A model generated the notes under the pieces. It had not been told where the DNA came from. It saw only the letters and a program-made list of their open reading frames with translations, and searched no databases. The translations under genes and the position numbers were made by a program. Source: Anaerolineae bacterium (GTDB lineage: Bacteria; Chloroflexota; Anaerolineae; Aggregatilineales; Phototrophicaceae). From it: 36,173 nucleotides of DNA. Position 1 is the first letter of the stretch. Every line of letters begins with the position of its first letter. The stretch lies in assembly GCA_025055175.1 (NCBI GenBank), contig JANWYT010000021.1:1-36173 (forward strand), written 5' to 3'. Positions 33,703-36,173 of this stretch are shown here, piece by piece.

Positions 33703-34737
33703 ATGGCTACTCTGGCTCAAGACAAACCCAAATCTTGGCTGAGCGATTTGTCGCTGGACGGCACTATCATCCGTCTGTTTATCATCGTCGCTGCGCTCTT
33801 TGCCATCTTCAGCCTGGCGCGTCCCGATGCTTTTCCGACGGTGCGCAACTTGCAGTCGATGGCCTTTCAATCGGCGGAGATCGGCATTTTGGCCCTGGCG
33901 GTGGCACTAGCCATGCTCACAGGTGGCATTGATCTGTCGATCAATTCGACAGCTAACCTGACGGCAGTGTTGGCGGCGCTGCTGCTCACCAACTTCAAAG
34001 ATACCGCACCAGAGTTGGCGGTCGTCGGAGCGTTCCTGATAGCCCTAGTGATCGGCCCGCTGTGCGGCGCGTTCAACGGCTTCTTGGTAGCCCATGTAGG
34101 CATTCCACCCATCCTAGCGACGCTGGGGACGATGACGCTGTTCAAAGGCATTGGCACAGTCATCACCAAAGGTGCGGCCATCTTCGCCATTCCGCAGTTT
34201 GCCTTCATCGGCAATGGCGATATTTTGGGTATTCCCATCCCGTTTATCATCTTCTTGGTGGTGGCGGCGCTGGTGGGCATGATGATGAGCCGTACGCGCT
34301 ACGGCTTTGAGGTCTATCTGTTAGGGACGAATCCACTGGCGGCGCGCTTCTCTGGGATCAACAATCGCAGCGTGCTAATGCGCACCTACATCACCAGCGG
34401 CTTACTCTCGGCGCTGGCCGGCCTCATCAGCCTGGGACGCACCAATGCCGCGCGCGTAGACTTCGGCGAGTCCTACGTGCTGCTGACGATCATGATCTGT
34501 GTCTTGGGCGGGATCAACCCGGCAGGCGGGGCAGGGCGCATGGTAGGCGTGGTGTTGGCCCTCGTTGCTCTGCAGCTGCTCTCGACGGGCATGAACATGG
34601 TTTTGTTCACCAGCAGTGGAGCAAACTTCTTCAAAGAAGCCGCCTGGGGCGCGACGCTGCTGCTGGTACTGGTGGTGGAACTCATCAGTGCGCGCTGGAA
34701 GCAACGATCACGCCGCAAGCTCAAATCCGAAGGCTGA
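33703..34737 (+). CDS. Sugar ABC transporter permease 2 (RbsC-like)
   Basis: This 344-residue permease is of the same family as the preceding one but only distantly similar to it. It has LTGGIDLSINSTANLTAVL in the second helix region, FNGFLVAHVGIPPILATLGTMTLFKG, and the coupling loop ICVLGGINPAGGAGRMVGVVLALVAL. AGAGGAG lies just before the ATG, 21 bp after the first permease. It is the last gene of the importer operon; no hairpin terminator is seen after its stop, and the next gene has its own promoter that overlaps this region. Confidence 0.93.
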   Translation: MATLAQDKPKSWLSDLSLDGTIIRLFIIVAALFAIFSLARPDAFPTVRNLQSMAFQSAEIGILALAVALAMLTGGIDLSINSTANLTAVLAALLLTNFKDTAPELAVVGAFLIALVIGPLCGAFNGFLVAHVGIPPILATLGTMTLFKGIGTVITKGAAIFAIPQFAFIGNGDILGIPIPFIIFLVVAALVGMMMSRTRYGFEVYLLGTNPLAARFSGINNRSVLMRTYITSGLLSALAGLISLGRTNAARVDFGESYVLLTIMICVLGGINPAGGAGRMVGVVLALVALQLLSTGMNMVLFTSSGANFFKEAAWGATLLLVLVVELISARWKQRSRRKLKSEG

Positions 34738-34762
34738 GCCAGTACGCGCCTGATGGTATAAT
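34734..34762 (+). promoter_or_regulatory. Extended -10 promoter of the metallo-hydrolase gene
   Basis: TGG-TATAAT (TATAAT at 34757-34762) forms an extended -10 box, with a weak -35 (CTGAGC, 34734-34739) at 17-bp spacing. Transcription would start near 34769. An upstream in-frame ATG at 34761 overlaps this box and so cannot be the start. Confidence 0.55.
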
Positions 34763-34793
34763 GGCGCAGTTCATGATCTTCAGGAGGTGCGCC

Positions 34794-35660
34794 ATGCTCA
34801 CCGTGGGCGACATTCGGATCATCCTGCTCAACGATGTCATGACTTATGTCGATGGAGGCGGGGCGTTCGGCCTTGTGCCGCGCAAGCTCTGGGCGCGCGT
34901 CCTGCCCCCTGATGATGACAACCTTGTGCCGATGTGTCAGACCTGCTTGTACGTCGAAGTAGGCAACACACGGATCATCGTCGATACAGGTTTGGGTGAC
35001 AAGCTGGACGACAAGCAGCGGCGCTTTTGGAATGTGCGCAACGATGGTGGCCTGCTGCGCGGCTTGCAAGTCTTGGGCGTATCACCGAGCGAGATTGACT
35101 TGGTGATCGACACCCATCTACATGCTGACCATTGCAGCGGCAATACTACCTGGGTCGATGAGAGTCACACGCGTGTGCGCGCTGTCTTCTCGAATGCGCA
35201 GTATGTCGTGCAGGCCCGCGAATACGAAGATGCCATGCGACCTAATGAACGCACCCGCGCCACCTACTTCCCGATCAACTATCAGCCGCTGGTGGAGACG
35301 GGGCAAATGCGCCTGCTGGAAGGCGACGAAGAGCTTGCGCCGGGAGTGTGGAGCATGGTGACGCCTGGCCACACGCCAGGTCACATGAGCGTGCGTTTCA
35401 CCAGTGGCGGCCAGGCAGCTGCCTTCGTCTGCGACTTGGCGACCTATGCCGTCCACTTTGAGCGCCTGGGCTGGATGACGGCCTACGACGTCGAGCCGCT
35501 GCGCACCCTGGAGACCAAGCGTCTCTGGCAGGCCTGGGCTTTAGAGACCAACGCGACGCTCATCTTCCCGCACGACAGCGTGCGCCCAGTGGCGCGCCTC
35601 GTCCACGCTGGCGAAGGTGTGACTCTGGAGGCCCTGCCGATCCGCCACTTGGGAGCGTAA
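34794..35660 (+). CDS. Metallo-beta-lactamase-fold hydrolase (lactonase-like)
   Basis: This 288-residue protein has a complete dinuclear-zinc site: THLHADH (H108, H110, D112, H113), H193 in TPGHTPGH, bridging D214 in FVCDLA, and H260 in FPHDSV. The arrangement fits the AttM/AiiA-like lactonase and MBL hydrolase subgroup, in which MCQTCLYVEVG precedes a DTGLG strand, but the substrate is not known. AGGAGG at 34782-34787 lies 6 nt before the ATG at 34794, which settles the start. It has its own promoter and is followed by thioredoxin after 67 bp. A role in sugar-lactone hydrolysis with the neighbouring importer is possible but unsupported. Confidence 0.9.
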   Translation: MLTVGDIRIILLNDVMTYVDGGGAFGLVPRKLWARVLPPDDDNLVPMCQTCLYVEVGNTRIIVDTGLGDKLDDKQRRFWNVRNDGGLLRGLQVLGVSPSEIDLVIDTHLHADHCSGNTTWVDESHTRVRAVFSNAQYVVQAREYEDAMRPNERTRATYFPINYQPLVETGQMRLLEGDEELAPGVWSMVTPGHTPGHMSVRFTSGGQAAAFVCDLATYAVHFERLGWMTAYDVEPLRTLETKRLWQAWALETNATLIFPHDSVRPVARLVHAGEGVTLEALPIRHLGA

Positions 35661-35727
35661 GAAGCGCAGTGTGAAAGGCGTCCATTGGTACGTAACCCGT
35701 CCAAAAATTCTGAGAGGCCGTCCTCAC

Positions 35728-36057
35728 ATGGGCAAAAAAACCTTTGACGTCATGTCCACCGATTTCGAGGAGAAGGTGCTGCAATCCGAGACGCCTGTCC
35801 TCGTTGATTTCTGGGCCGAATGGTGCGGCCCATGCAAGATGATCGCCCCTATCGTCGACGCGTTGGCCGAAGAGTATGAAGGTAAACTGCGCGTGGCCAA
35901 GATGGACGCCGACGCCAATCAGGAATTCATCATGAAGCACGGCATTATGAGCATCCCAACGCTCATCTTGTTCAAGGGTGGCAAGGAAGTAGAGCGTATC
36001 ACCGGCTACAAGTCCAAAGACGTCATCGTCAAGAAGCTGCAAAATCATCTGAACTGA
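35728..36057 (+). CDS. trxA: Thioredoxin
   Basis: This 109-residue thiol-disulfide reductant has the canonical active site WCGPC (C33 and C36) in VLVDFWAEWCGPCKMIAP, then the conserved D-A-D-A-N segment and the cis-proline motif SIPTLILFKGG. There is no signal peptide, so it is cytoplasmic. The frame is open from 35671, but the extra 19 residues are not thioredoxin-like. The ATG at 35728 starts the usual first strand, with GAGG about 11 nt upstream. It follows the metallo-hydrolase and is closed by a clear terminator. Confidence 0.96.
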   Translation: MGKKTFDVMSTDFEEKVLQSETPVLVDFWAEWCGPCKMIAPIVDALAEEYEGKLRVAKMDADANQEFIMKHGIMSIPTLILFKGGKEVERITGYKSKDVIVKKLQNHLN

Positions 36058-36076
36058 GTCCAGACTGCGCTTGGAG

Positions 36077-36100
36077 ACGAGGGGTATGACCCTCGTTTTT
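36077..36100 (+). terminator. Intrinsic terminator of trxA
   Basis: ACGAGGG-GTATGA-CCCTCGT gives a 7-bp stem followed by TTTT, 20 nt after the trxA stop. This is the clearest rho-independent terminator in the window. The remaining bases to 36173 show no gene. Confidence 0.8.
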
Positions 36101-36173
36101 GATTCTTATAGCAATTTTCATCGGTCTGTTGCTTGTGCCACAGGCTGTTTCGCGTTACTTTAATAGCATGTCA

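Noticed and set aside
27355..34737. Autoinducer-2 (lsr) uptake system
   Set aside because: A binding protein of the LsrB/RhaS group, a kinase and a double ATPase recall lsr, but there are no LsrF or LsrG genes, the kinase is not clearly LsrK, and the regulator is DeoR-type. The ligand cannot be named.
34761..34793. Longer N-terminus of the metallo-hydrolase from the ATG at 34761
   Set aside because: That ATG overlaps the TATAAT box, and AGGAGG fits the ATG at 34794.
1..36173. CRISPR array, tRNA, rRNA, transposase or prophage genes
   Set aside because: Looked for regularly spaced repeats, cloverleaf-like sequences and transposase or phage motifs on both strands by eye; none was convincing.

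Overview
The window is a gene-dense chromosomal stretch of a bacterium with roughly 55-60% GC (estimated by eye). It most resembles a member of the Chloroflexota, perhaps Anaerolineae-like. The lineage call is an inference from several traits seen together: a soluble TPR-sensor kinase, a MurF-like/alanine racemase fusion, a full-length DnaE with an intact-looking PHP domain, a Uma2-family gene, and a B12 mutase that lacks its own cobalamin domain. I saw no tRNA, rRNA, CRISPR array, insertion sequence or phage gene.

Layout. 1-5162: an edge-truncated Uma2 gene (-), a secreted 5'-nucleotidase (+), a small orphan ORF (+), an Fsr-like MFS exporter (-) and a secreted beta-propeller protein (-). 5397-10834: a soluble TPR histidine kinase (+) converging on a two-gene ABC exporter operon (-). 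The exporter's motif asymmetry marks it as a heterodimer with one degenerate ATP site. 10835-16149: a 320-bp intergenic stretch, then an acyl-CoA mutase (-) with isobutyryl-CoA-mutase-type specificity residues. It is divergent from a MurF-like/Alr fusion (+), and a perfect 20-bp palindrome lies between them. A SCO1/SenC protein (-) follows. 16293-25054: dnaE, pfkA and the grpE-dnaK-dnaJ chaperone operon, all (+).

25072-34737 is the most interesting part. A DeoR regulator (+) is divergent from an FGGY sugar kinase (-), and the kinase is followed on its strand by E1-alpha, E1-beta and a free-standing lipoyl domain. Downstream of deoR lies a complete sugar ABC importer (binding protein, double ATPase, two permeases). 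Similar ATGTTC-containing inverted repeats sit at the kinase promoter and at the importer promoter. The simplest reading is one DeoR-controlled system that imports a sugar, phosphorylates it and may channel the product into a 2-oxo-acid dehydrogenase step. No E2 acyltransferase core or E3 is present in the window. The sugar cannot be named from sequence.

34794-36057: a metallo-beta-lactamase-fold hydrolase with its own extended -10 promoter, and a thioredoxin with a clear terminator.

Most genes belong to known families. The possible novelty lies in how they are combined and in non-canonical active-site residues: the ICM-type mutase, the motif-poor MurF domain, and the kinase/E1/lipoyl operon under DeoR-type operators.
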